NCBI RefSeq assembly: GCF_001659605.2
Contig: NC_035164.2
Location: 12,312,965-12,376,964, forward strand
Source: Manihot esculenta
Lineage: Eukaryota; Streptophyta; Magnoliopsida; Malpighiales; Euphorbiaceae
DNA length: 64,000 nt
Reading direction: 5' to 3'
The notes under the pieces are model-generated. The model searched no databases and was not told where the DNA came from. It was given only the letters and a program-made list of their open reading frames with translations. Made by a program: the position numbers and the translations under genes. This document shows, piece after piece, positions 32,194-43,178 of this stretch (position 1 is its first letter; each line of letters starts with the position of its first letter).

Positions 32194-34457
32194 TGTAACG
32201 ACCCGAAAATCGGACCGCTACCGGCGCTAGGATCCGGGTCGACTTAAGGCCGCCGGGACCCGTAGCAAGCCTGACATAAAACCTGTAAACCTGTATAATC
32301 CCATACATGATCAACATTATGCATAAAAATTTAAAACTTTTCTTTCCTTTGAACATCAACCAAACTCAACCTGTGCATAACATTAACATAACTTTGATCC
32401 CTCTGTGGGATCTCATCTGTGCCCTCAATGGGTAACATACATCTGTTGAGTTGGTTTGCATAAACATCAACAAAATCTCTAAGATCATGCATAAAAGGGA
32501 TACAACAATCTATGGTCAAGCACATACTAACATCCATAAAACTCGTTACATAACTATACTGTACTTTTACATTACAATTTGATCATGTCCATTGCTAGCT
32601 ATTACATAAGCATGACTTCTTTACTCTATCCGGACTCCCGCACTATATCCTGTACCTGAAAGCCTGGGGGAAAAGGGAGAGGGGTGAGCTAAAAGCCCAG
32701 TGAGTAGAGCTAGTAAAACACATTAACACTATGCTCAAATGGAATGCATCATAACACAAACAATTCACATAAGGGTTGGGTGAACTCGTCACCAATTAGT
32801 CCAAGTTAACTCTGTGCCAGGCCTGTAGAATGGGGTCCTGGTCTTTCCTGTCAGAACATACATTACTTACCATTTTCCCAGGGCCTCCTCTGGCTCCTGG
32901 TCTTCAAGTCCCATAACCGTACCTTACTCTGTGCCAGGCCTGTAGACTGGGGCCTGGACTTGCTTACTCTGTGCCAGGCCTGTAGCATGGGGCCTGGTCT
33001 TCCTGTCTTGGACTAATTGGGTCATCCAACATTCACCCACAACAACAACAATTTATGCAATGCGGCATATTCGTGAAACTAATGCAATCATCCTATTACA
33101 TAATCATGATGCATGAAACATGGTAAAACATTTAATTTAAAAGATTTGGTTTTAGTTCCACTCACCTCTGGCTGACTCTGACAACACCGAAGCAGCTGAA
33201 CTCACTGCTGGGGTCCTCGGTTCCTCGGGTCCGAACCTACACAGGTGGACTCAAATGAGGGACCAAACATATATAAACATGACTCTAATATATCCCCCAA
33301 AAACCCCCTAAAACATCATGAAAACATCACAGAAAACATGCATGAAATGGCTGAACAGGGCACTTTCGGCGGCACCTTCGGCGGCCGAAAGTCCTGGACA
33401 GAGACGAAACTCAGCTAGATTCGGCGGCACCTTCGGCGGCCGAAAGTGCCAGACAGAGACGAAAGTCTCTTTTCGGGGGCAACTTCGGCAGCCGAAAGGC
33501 CTGCCTCCCCAGCCATGTTCGGCGGCCGAAAGTACCTTCGGCTGCCGAACCTGGTTTCTGCCAAAGGGCAGAAACTTGGCTCCCTTTGCACATTTCGCCT
33601 CCAAACCTTCCAAACATGCATATTTTTCAACCAAAGCATGCATACGAGTTCCTAGGGGCCTCAAACATACATATACCCCATCTACAACACTTCAAACATA
33701 CTCAAACAACACACATTGTTCAAAACATCAATATATATACCCATAACTCAACATATACCCTAGCATGCATTTCTACCCTTAGATCTTGCATAAAACTCAT
33801 TTAGAACACATAATAAGGGTGGATCCGAGCTTACCTCTTGAAGAAATGAGAGGGAAGACGATCCTAGCTTGGAGATGAAGAGATTGAGCTCCTTGAACCT
33901 CCAAGCACCCAAAACTTGCTCTTTGCTCACAAATCTTCAAAATAGAAGTTAAAACTCGTGAAAACCATGAAAGATCTAGGGAAAACACTCAAGATTGAGG
34001 GAGGAGCGGCGGAGACTCACCTTGGCCGACAATGGGAGAGAAAAAGCTCGCCCGTGCGGACCAAAGGTACCCTTTTATAGTGGCTGGCCAGACCACGTTC
34101 GGGGGCCGAATATGCCTCCGCATCCATGCAAATGTTCGGCGGCCGAACATGAGGTTCGGCGGCCGAACCTTGACTTCCCTCACTCATGCTTTCGGGGGCC
34201 TAACGTGCCTCCAAAACGCATGCATGTTCGGCGGCCGAACCTGACTTTCGGCGGCCGAACCTGACTTTCGGCGGCCGAACCTGGGTTTTCCTCCAATGCT
34301 ATTTTCATGCAAAAACTCATTTAATTTCATACTTAAAACCATTAAAGATCATGAAAGCATTTTATAAAACATGATTCTACCCTTCTAGAGGTCTCCGACG
34401 TCCGAGATTCCACCGGACGGTAGGAATTCCGATACCGGAGTCTAGCCGGGTATTACA
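32194..34457 (-). repeat. T2 3' LTR (2264 bp)
   Basis: On the minus strand TGTAATACCCGG to GGGTCGTTACA. It carries the palindrome clusters (about 33356-33550 and 34095-34280), GACCAGG/CCTGG direct repeats (about 32815-33005) and a TATA box (reverse of TTTTATAG, about 34073). It is 20 bp longer than its partner because CTGACTTTCGGCGGCCGAAC is tandemly duplicated near 34241-34280. Confidence 0.95.
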
Positions 34458-34460
34458 TTC

Positions 34461-34470
34461 TCCCCCCCTT
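34461..34470 (-). other. T2 polypurine tract
   Basis: The minus strand reads AAGGGGGGGA, three bases before the 3' LTR. Confidence 0.85.
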
Positions 34471-34555
34471 AAGAACATTCGTCCCCGAATGTTCCTCAAC
34501 TAACACATGCAAGGCATACTACATCTCGTACACATAAAACACGTAGAGACTAACC

Positions 34556-37500
34556 TTAAAAGAGATGAGGATATTGCCGGAGCATAGACTCCCGTGTCTC
34601 CCAAGTACACTCCTCAATATTGTGGTGGTTCCAAAGGACTTTCACCATCGGGATTTCCTTGTTCCTTAGCTTTCTGATCTGGGTGTCTAGGATCCGTACC
34701 GGCTGCTCAACATAGGTGAGATCCTCTTGGATCTCCACATCAGGCTCACTAAGAACCTTGTCCGGATCTGACACGAACTTTCTCAACATAGAAACATGGA
34801 AAACCGGATGGATTCTCTCCATTGAAGCAGGTAAATCCAGCTTGTACGATACATTCCCAATCTTTTGCAAGACTTCAAAGGGTCCGATGTACCGCGGAGC
34901 CAGCTTACCCTTTTTCCCGAACCGAACCACTCCTTTCATTGGAGACACCCTGAGCAATACCAGATCCCCCTCCTGAAACTCTACTAGTCTTCTGCGGATG
35001 TCTGCATAACTCTTCTGTCTGCTTGCAGCTGTCTTGATTCTTTCTCTGATCATGGGCACCACCCTGCTGGTGATCTCTACTAGCTCGGGTCCTGCTAAGG
35101 ACCTCTCTCCTACCTCTTCCCAGCAAACAGGTGATCTGCACTTCCTTCCATATAAAGCTTCATATGGAGCCATCCCGATGCTAGCATGATGGCTGTTATT
35201 GTAGGCAAACTCCACCAAAGGTAGATGCTGCCTCCAAGAACCGCCAAAGTCCAGCACACACATTCTGAGCATATCTTCGATGGTCTGGATGGTCCTTTCT
35301 GACTATCCATCAGTCTGGGGGTGGAAGGCAGTACTGAAATCCAACCTAGTACCCATGGCATTCTGCAGACTCCGCCAAAACCTGGAGGTGAACTGGGGCC
35401 CTCTATCTGACACTATCGAAACAGGAACCCCATGCAGTCTGACTATCTCATCAACGTACACCTGCGCCAACTTGTCCACAGAATAGCCACTCCTGACAGG
35501 GATGAAGTGAGCAGATTTGGTGAGTCTGTCCACAATCACCCATATGGAGTCCAATCTGTTGGACGTCGCCGGTAACCCCACTACGAAGTCCATAGCTATA
35601 TTCTCCCATTTCCACTCTAGAATAGGTAGCGGGTTAAGCATTCCAGCCGGCTTCTGATGTTCCAGCTTCACCCTCTGACATATTTCGCAGGCTGACACAA
35701 ACTGTGCCACTTCTCTCTTCATAGCTGGCCACCAATAAACCTTCTTCAGATCCTGATACATCTTGGTGGCTCCGGGGTGAACGCTGTATCTCGCATTATG
35801 AGCCTCTCTCATAATGTCTCCTTTTAGCCCTATGTCATCTGGTACACACAATCGACTCCCATAGCGGAGGATCCCCTTATTGTCGAATCTGAACTCACTG
35901 TCCTTGCCTGACTGAACAGTCCTGGCAATCTTCACTAACTCTGGGTCCTCATGCTGTTTCTGAGCCACCTGCTCCAGAAACACGGGTGTCACTTTCATCT
36001 GAGCGACCAAGGCACCTGTACCAGACAACTCCAACTGTAGACCTTCCTCAATGAGCTTGTAAAACTCCTTCACCACCGGTCTCCTCTCTGCCGTGATGTG
36101 GGATAGACTGCCTAGTGACTTCCGGCTTAGGGCGTCTGCCACGACATTCGCCTTACCCGGATGGTACTGGATCTTGCAATCATAGTCACTCAGCAACTCT
36201 ACCCATCTCCTCTGTCTCAAATTCAGATCCCTCTGACTCAAGATGTACTGCAGGCTCTTATGATCTGTAAAGATCTCACATTTTACCCCATAGAGGTAGT
36301 GCCTCCACATCTTGAGCGCAAGGATTACTGCTGCCATCTCAAGGTCATGTGTGGGGTAATTCAACTCATGCTTCTTTAGCTGCCTAGAAGCGTAAGCAAT
36401 CACCCTCTCATTCTGCATAAGCACACAACCCAGTCCCACACGGGACGCATCACAAAAGACTGTAAAGTCCTCTCCACTAGATGGCAGAGCTAACACTGGT
36501 GCTGAAGTCAACCTCTTCTTAAGCTCTTCAAAACTCTCTTCGCACTGGTCGGTCCACAGAAACTTCTGATTTTTCCTGGTTAGTCTGGTCAGAGGAGCTG
36601 CTATCTTTGAGAAGTCCTGAATGAACCTCCTGTAGTAACCTGCCAGACCCAAGAAACTTCTAATCTCTGTCACTGAAGTGGGTCTAGGCCAGTTAGCCAC
36701 AGTCTCTGTCTTCTTGGGGTCTACCTCTATACCATTCTCTGACACTACATGCCCCAAGAACGAAATGCTCCTTAGCCAGAACTCACACTTGGAGAATTTG
36801 GCATACAAGCCATGTTCCCTCAAGGTCTGTAGAACCAACCTCAGATGATGGGTATGCTCCTCTGCATTCCTGGAATACACTAAGATATCATCTATGAAGA
36901 CAATAACAAAGTGATCCAGGTACTGGCTAAACACTCTGTTCATGAGGTCCATGAATGCTGCAGGGGCGTTAGTCAACCCGAACGGCATCACAAGGAACTC
37001 AAAATGCCCATATCTGGTCCTGAAAGCTGTCTTTGGTACGTCCTCTTCCCTGATCCTCAACTGATGGTACCCCGATCTCAGATCTATTTTGGAGAAACAA
37101 CCCGCTCCTGCTAGCTGGTCAAATAGATCGTCGATCCTTGGCAATGGGTACTTGTTCTTGGTAGTGACTTTGTTCAACTGCCTGTAGTCGATACAAAGTC
37201 TAAGGGATCCATCCTTCTTTCTCACAAACAAAACTGGAGCACCCCAGGGTGAGGTACTCGGTCGGATGAAGCCCTTGTCTACCAGCTCCTGCAACTGTTC
37301 CTTCAACTCTTTCAATTCTGCTGGTGCCATCCTGTAGGGAGGGATAGAGATCGCTCGGGTTCCAGGCATCAGCTCTATCTCGAACTCTATCTCCCTAGCA
37401 GGTGGTAAACCTGGCAGTTCGTCTGGGAACACATCTAAGAACTCTCTAACCACTGGCACCGAGGCGGGCTCTCTAACCTGACTATTTAGCTCTCTCACAT

Positions 37501-37633
37501 GAGCCAAATACCCCTGACATCCCCTCCTGAGCAACCTACGAGCCTGAAGAGCTGAGATCATACCTCTAGGTGTACCCCTCCTGTCTCCTCTGAAGACAAC
37601 CTCTGATCCATCCTGACCTCTGAACCTGACTAC
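34556..37633 (-). pseudogene. T2 pol: protease end-RT-RNase H-integrase-chromodomain
   Basis: Minus-strand frame after the stop at 37634-37636, in register throughout. RT FIDD lies near 36900, RNase H FCDAS near 36450 and ADALSRK (intact, unlike T1) near 36130. The integrase HHCC domain is near 35690-35790, with [15 protein letters not shown] and the catalytic E region. A TAG at 35303-35305 interrupts PQTDGQSER at the glutamine, just before the catalytic glutamate. The chromodomain is complete to QYPHLF at 34556. Only two nonsense mutations separate this gene from an open frame. Confidence 0.92.
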
Positions 37634-39538
37634 CTAGTCCCTGCAGTCCAAGGTAGCACCATGGGTAGATAACCAGTCCATCCCTAGAATGACGTCAAAG
37701 TCTGTCAAATCTAGAACCACAAGGTCGGCGGACATGCATCTCCCCTCAACAAAAACTGGACTACACTGACAGACTGACTCTGCCACTGATGGATCACACT
37801 TGGGTCCACTGACCCAGAGAGGACACTCTAACTCAGAGATCATCAACCCCAACCTCTGGACGGCTCTCGGAGCAATAAATGAATGAGATGCACCAGGGTC
37901 CATCAATGCATATACATCCGAACATCCAATGACGAGATTACTTGCCACCACGGTGTTGGATGCGTCTGCCTCCTGCTGTGTCATTGTGAAGATCCGTGCT
38001 GGGGCTGACGGACCTTCTCCTCTGAAACCCGCTGAAGAAGAGGCTGCTCCTCTCCCTCTGCCTCTGCCACTGGCCTGAGTCATGGCTGGAGCTGCTGGCT
38101 GCGCTACACTGCCTGAAGCTGTCTGCTGGGACTGAGCCATTGGGGCCACTCTTGGACAGTCTCGAGCTATATGCCCCTCCTGACCACATCTGAAGCAGGT
38201 GTTCGTCCCAAACCGACATACTCCCTTGTGTGGCCTACCACACCTTGCACAAATTGCATTATCCGCACCAGAGCTTGAGCCACTCCCAAATCCCAGACTG
38301 GACTTGACTTTACTCCAGAACTTGTTCTTCTTACCCTTGGGTTTACTCCATCTTTTACTGCCTGAAGCTGCTGTACTCAGGGTAGAGGGATCTAACTTTC
38401 CCCCACCCGGAGTTTTAGAACCAGAAGCTTGTGCCACTGTCTGTTTAACTGTCCCCTGAATAATGGCACTAGCCTCCATTCTCCTAGCCATGTCTACTAT
38501 GGCGTGAAAACTCTCTCTATCTGCTGACTGTACCAAGGAGGAATACCTGGGATGGAGCTTCATGATATACCTCCTCGACTTCTTCTGGTCTGTGCTAAGG
38601 TCTTGCCCTGCAAATGGCAGCAACTCCATAAACCTGTCGGTATATTCGTCTACACTCATGTCATCAGTTTGCCTCAACTGCTCGAATTCTATCATCTTCA
38701 ATTCCCTTGAACTATCAGGGAAAGCCCATCCTGCAAACTCGTTTGCAAACTCTTCCCAAGTCATGCTGTCCACTCTCGGGTTCACATAATTCTTGTACCA
38801 CTCCCGTGCCTTTTTGCACTTAAGCGTGAACCCGGCCATCTGAATGGCTCTACTGTCATCCGCCCCTATCTCATCTGTAATTGCCTTGACCCGCTCCAAG
38901 TACACGAACGGATCATCACCGGTTTCAAACTGGGGAGCACCCAGCTTCATATAGTCTGTCATCTTAACCTTGCTCCCACTGGCTGAGCTAGGTCTAGGTG
39001 GTTGAGCAACTGGGGCTGCTGGTTCTGCAGGTGGTGGAGATGGTGCAACATCCCCTGGGGTAGGGTTTGCTGTACTGGTATAGGGAGGTGGAGGTGGGTA
39101 CATGGGGTACTGAGAGTATGGTGGGTAGTAAGGTGGGTATGGCATATGTGAAGGATAAGGGCTAAAACTAGGGTTATCCGATGTACCTCCCATCGAATAC
39201 CCTGGATGGTGTGAATAGGGTGGGTAATGATGTGGCTGGACATAACTCGAGGCCTGAATGCCTCCTTTTGATTCTCCCATGCCCTCTTCCGGCATGCTCA
39301 CACCGAGACTGCCATCCCTCCTCTGATCTACTTCCATATCCTCAGACACTCCTCCCTGCACTGTTCCCCTTACTGATCTGCTTCTACCCAGATCCAAAGA
39401 CCTTCTAGGGTCTCTTACTGCTCTGTCCCTGTTGGACCTGCTTGACATTGCCCTAGGCAATGTAGGAGGACGGGCGCTCATGCCCTCATCCTCAGGTGGT
39501 ACTCCAGTCAACCTTGCTGATCGACGGGTTCCTCTCAT
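37634..39538 (-). pseudogene. T2 gag and protease
   Basis: The likely ATG is at 39538 (MRGTRRSARL), though the frame is open upstream to 39619. A Pro/Tyr-rich segment (about 39030-39230) precedes the gag capsid (KMTDYMKLGAPQFETGDDPF, then AREWYKNYV and ANEFAGWAFPDSSRELK), then a CCHC knuckle CFRCGQEGHIARDC (about 38190) and protease DPGASHSF (about 37895). It ends in TAG (37634-37636) in place of the lysine codon seen in T1 (DCRDKVVR). Confidence 0.92.
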
Positions 39539-39788
39539 CCTATCTTCTGAAAAACAGCACATAGCATAAGCAACATTAGCATCATATGGTTCATGTGGGC
39601 ACACATGAACCCTCATCACACATCATAGCATATCATTAATGCACATGCATAAAGTCATGGCATTTCACATCATCATGCAAGACAGGACTCCACATCCTAT
39701 TCTAGTGGACATGATCTTTTCCTATTGTGCTTGACCTTCTATAACATCTATGAGCCCGACACTCTAGGTCCGACCATATGAACCTAGG

Positions 39789-39800
39789 GCTCTGATACCA
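39789..39800 (-). other. T2 primer-binding site (tRNA-iMet)
   Basis: The minus strand reads TGGTATCAGAGC, three bases from the 5' LTR. The 250 bp between it and the gag ATG is leader without other features. Confidence 0.9.
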
Positions 39801-39803
39801 TTC

Positions 39804-42047
39804 TGTAACGACCCGAAAATCGGACCGCTACCGGCGCTAGGATCCGGGTCGACTTAAGGCCGCCGGGACCCGTAGCAAGCCTGACATAAAACCTGTAAAC
39901 CTGTATAATCCCATACATGATCAACAATATGCATAAAAATTTAAAACTTTTCTTTCCTTTGAACATCAACCAAACTCAACCTGTGCATAACATTAACATA
40001 ACTTTGATCCCTCTGTGGGATCTCATCTGTGCCCTCAATGGGTAACATACATCTGTTGAGTTGGTTTGCATAAACATCAACAAAATCTCTAAGATCATGC
40101 ATAAAAGGGATACAACAATCTATGGTCAAGCACATACTAACATCCATAAAACTCGTTACATAACTATATTGTACTTTTACATTACAATTTGATCATGTCC
40201 ATTGCTAGCTATTACATAAGCATGACTTCTTTACTCTATCCGGACTCCCGCACTATATCCTGTACCTGAAAGCCTGGGGGAAAAGGGAGAGGGGTGAGCT
40301 AAAAGCCCAGTGAGTAGAGCTAGTAAAACACATTAACACTATGCTCAAATGGAATGCATCATAACACAAACAATTCACATAAGGGTTGGGTGAACTCGTC
40401 ACCAATTAGTCCAAGTTAACTCTGTGCCAGGCCTGTAGAATGGGGTCCTGGTCTTTCCTGTCAGAACATACATTACTTACCATTTTCCCAGGGCCTCCTC
40501 TGGCTCCTGGTCTTCAAGTCCCATAACCGTACCTTACTCTGTGCCAAGCCTGTAGACTGGGGCCTGGACTTGCTTACTCTGTGCCAGGCCTGTAGCATGG
40601 GGCCTGGTCTTCCTGTCTTGGACTAATTGGGTCATCCAACATTCACCCACAACAACAATAATTTATGCAATGCGGCATATTCGTGAAACTAATGCAATCA
40701 TCCTATTACATAATCATGATGCATGAAACATGGTAAAACATTTAATTTAAAAGATTTGGTTTTAGTTCCACTCACCTCTGGCTGACTCTGACAACACCGA
40801 AGCAGCTGAACTCACTGCTGGGGTCCTCGGTTCCTCGGGTCCGAACCTACACAGGTGGACTCAAATGAGGGACCAAACATATATAAACATGACTCTAATA
40901 TATCCCCCAAAAACCCCCTAAAACATCATGAAAACATCACAGAAAACATGCATGAAATGGCTGAACAGGGCACTTTCGGCGGCACCTTCGGCGGCCGAAA
41001 GTCCTGGACAGAGACGAAACTCAGCTAGGTTCGGCGGCACCTTCGGCGGCCGAAAGTGCCAGACAGAGACGAAAGTCTCTTTTCGGGGGCAACTTCGGCA
41101 GCCGAAAGGCCTGCCTTCCCAGCCATGTTCGGCGGCCGAAAGTACCTTCGGCTGCCGAACCTGGTTTCTGCCAAAGGGCAGAAACTTGGCTCCCTTTGCA
41201 CATTTCGCCTCCAAACCTTCCAAACATGCATATTTTTCAACCAAAGCATGCATACGAGTTCCTAGGGGCCTCAAACATACATATACCCCATCTACAACAC
41301 TTCAAACATACTCAAACAACACACATTGTTCAAAACATCAATATATATACCCATAACTCAACATATACCCTAGCATGCATTTCTACCCTTAGATCTTGCA
41401 TAAAACTCATTTAGAACACATAATAAGGGTGGATCCGAGCTTACCTCTTGAAGAAATGAGAGGGAAGACGATCCTAGCTTGGAGATGAAGAGATTGAGCT
41501 CCTTGAACCTCCAAGCACCCAAAACTTGCTCTTTGCTCACAAATCTTCAAAATAGAAGTTAAAACTCGTGAAAACCATGAAAGATCTAGGGAAAACACTC
41601 AAGATTGAGGGAGGAGCGGCGGAGACTCACCTTGGCCGACAATGGGAGAGAAAAAGCTCGCCCGTGCGGACCAAAGGTACCCTTTTATAGTGGCTGGCCA
41701 GACCACGTTCGGGGGCCGAATGTGCCTCCGCATCCATGCAAATGTTCGGCGGCCGAACATGAGGTTCAGCGGCCGAACCTTGACTTCCCTCACTCATGCT
41801 TTCGGGGGCCTAACGTGCCTCCAAAACGCATGCATGTTCGGCGGCCGAACCTGACTTTCGGCGGCCGGACCTGGGTTTTCCTCCAATGCTATTTTCATGC
41901 AAAAACTCATTTAATTTCATACTTAAAACCATTAAAATTCATGAAAGCATTTTATAAAACATGATTCTACCCTTCTAGAGGTCTCCGACGTCCGAGATTC
42001 CACCGGACGGTAGGAATTCCGATACCGGAGACTAGCCGGGTATTACA
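39804..42047 (-). repeat. T2 5' LTR (2244 bp)
   Basis: Pair of 32194-34457 with the same internal landmarks: palindrome clusters at about 40974-41160 and 41705-41870, GACCAGG repeats and TATA box. Followed by ACAAT. Confidence 0.95.
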
Positions 42048-42312
42048 ACAATAGCAACACTACTTCAAACATTCTACTTGGACGACCTTTCTTGAGCACA
42101 ACCAGAACTAAGATAGATGTGAATGATGGCACATTGACCATGGAATTTGAAGGGGAAGTAATAAAATTTAATGTTTATGATGCCATGAAATATCCCCATG
42201 ACATGTCCCTTGTTTATGGTTTAGATATCATTGATTGTTTGAGCCAAGAAGTTTTTGATATGAATCAAGATAATATGCTAAACAATGACTTTTATAGGGA
42301 AGCTAGCCAAAA
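42048..42312 (+). pseudogene. A2 Athila protease end and downstream
   Basis: Continues A2 gag-pol in register: ILLGRPFLSTTRTKIDV, DGTLTMEFEGEVIKFNVYD, then IIDCLSQEVFDMNQD. It matches A3 at 60717-60900 on the other strand. It ends abruptly at about 42312, where inverted RT sequence of A3 begins. Confidence 0.85.
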
Positions 42313-42319
42313 AGATAAG

Positions 42320-43178
42320 CAGGGGCATCACAGAGACCAAATGGCATCCTTCTAAATGCAAAAGTGCCAAAAGGACAAGTAAAGATGGTCTTCTCTTGGT
42401 CTTCTAGAGCTACTGGAATCTGATAAAAACCTGAAAAACCATCAAGACAACAATAGTGAGACTTACCTGCAAGCCTTTCCAGCATCTGATTAATGAAAGG
42501 TAGTGGAAAGTGGTCTTTCTTTGTGGCTGCTTTCAGCTTCCTATAGTCCATGCATACTCTCCACCCATTCTGAACTCTAGTTGGAACAAGTTCTCCTTCA
42601 GCATTTGAGACAATGGTGATCCCAGTTTTCTTTGGGACTGCATGTACAGGGCTTACACATTTGCTATCAGAGATTGGGTAGATGATACTTGCATCCAAAA
42701 GCTTGACTATATCTTTTTTCACCACTTCCATCATAGGTGGATTCAGTCTTCTTTGAGCATCTCTGACTGGCTTGCATTCCTCCTCTATGTGTATTTTATG
42801 CATGCATGTGGCAGGGGAGATGCCTTTTATGTCATCTATGGTCCACCCTATGGCTCCCTTGTGCTTCTTCAGTACTCTCATGAGGCTTTCTTCTTCAGTC
42901 TGGCTCAATTGATTGGACACTATCGCTTGATGTGTCTTTTCAGCTCCCAAGTACACATATTCCAAGTGGTCTGGAAGAGGCTTCAGATCTAGTTATGAGA
43001 TTTTCTGACCTGTATTCTGCTGCTTTGGGGGACAAGTTTCTGTCTGAGTGGGATGTTTGGATGAACTGGTTTCAGCTTTCTCCTTTTGCGCAAGGCCTGT
43101 CTGCGTTGAAGAGCTGGAAGAGTTGACTTGCGATCCTGACTGAAGTGGTTCCTCGGCTTCCTGCGATCCAAGCTGAAG
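42320..43178 (-). pseudogene. A3 Athila RT, N-terminal part
   Basis: On the minus strand: YVYLGAEKTHQAIVSNQLS, GWTIDDIKGISPATCMH, RRLNPPMMEVVKKD, NGWRVCMDYRKL, SHYCCLDGFSGFYQI, FTCPFGTFAFRRMPFGLCDAPA. The open frame runs from about 42965 to the breakpoint at about 42320, just before the RT active site, so the polymerase is incomplete. Upstream sequence (42966-43178) is the degenerate linker to the protease and is cut by T3 at 43179. Gag and protease continue at 60544. Confidence 0.87.

Larger units (their letters stand above)
32194..42047 (-). mobile_element. T2: complete Tekay/Del-type element
   Basis: Full element of 9854 bp: 5' LTR 39804-42047, tRNA-iMet site 39789-39800, gag-pol 39538 to 34556, polypurine tract 34461-34470, 3' LTR 32194-34457, target duplication ACAAT. 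The LTRs show roughly a dozen substitutions by eye in 2244 bp plus one 20-bp length difference, so the insertion is fairly recent. Two nonsense codons disable the gene. Confidence 0.96.

Noticed and set aside
33308..33746. Overlapping open frames with Arg/Pro/Ser-rich repeats (also at 40918-41356, 4081-5067, 59417-59765, 63407-63865).
   Set aside because: They follow the palindromic TTCGGCGGCCGAA arrays in the Tekay LTRs; the palindromes keep both strands open. No start context or conservation beyond LTR identity.
32194..42047. Two near-identical 2.2-kb blocks that might be a segmental duplication.
   Set aside because: They are the LTR pair of T2: shared orientation, primer site, polypurine tract and ACAAT duplication.
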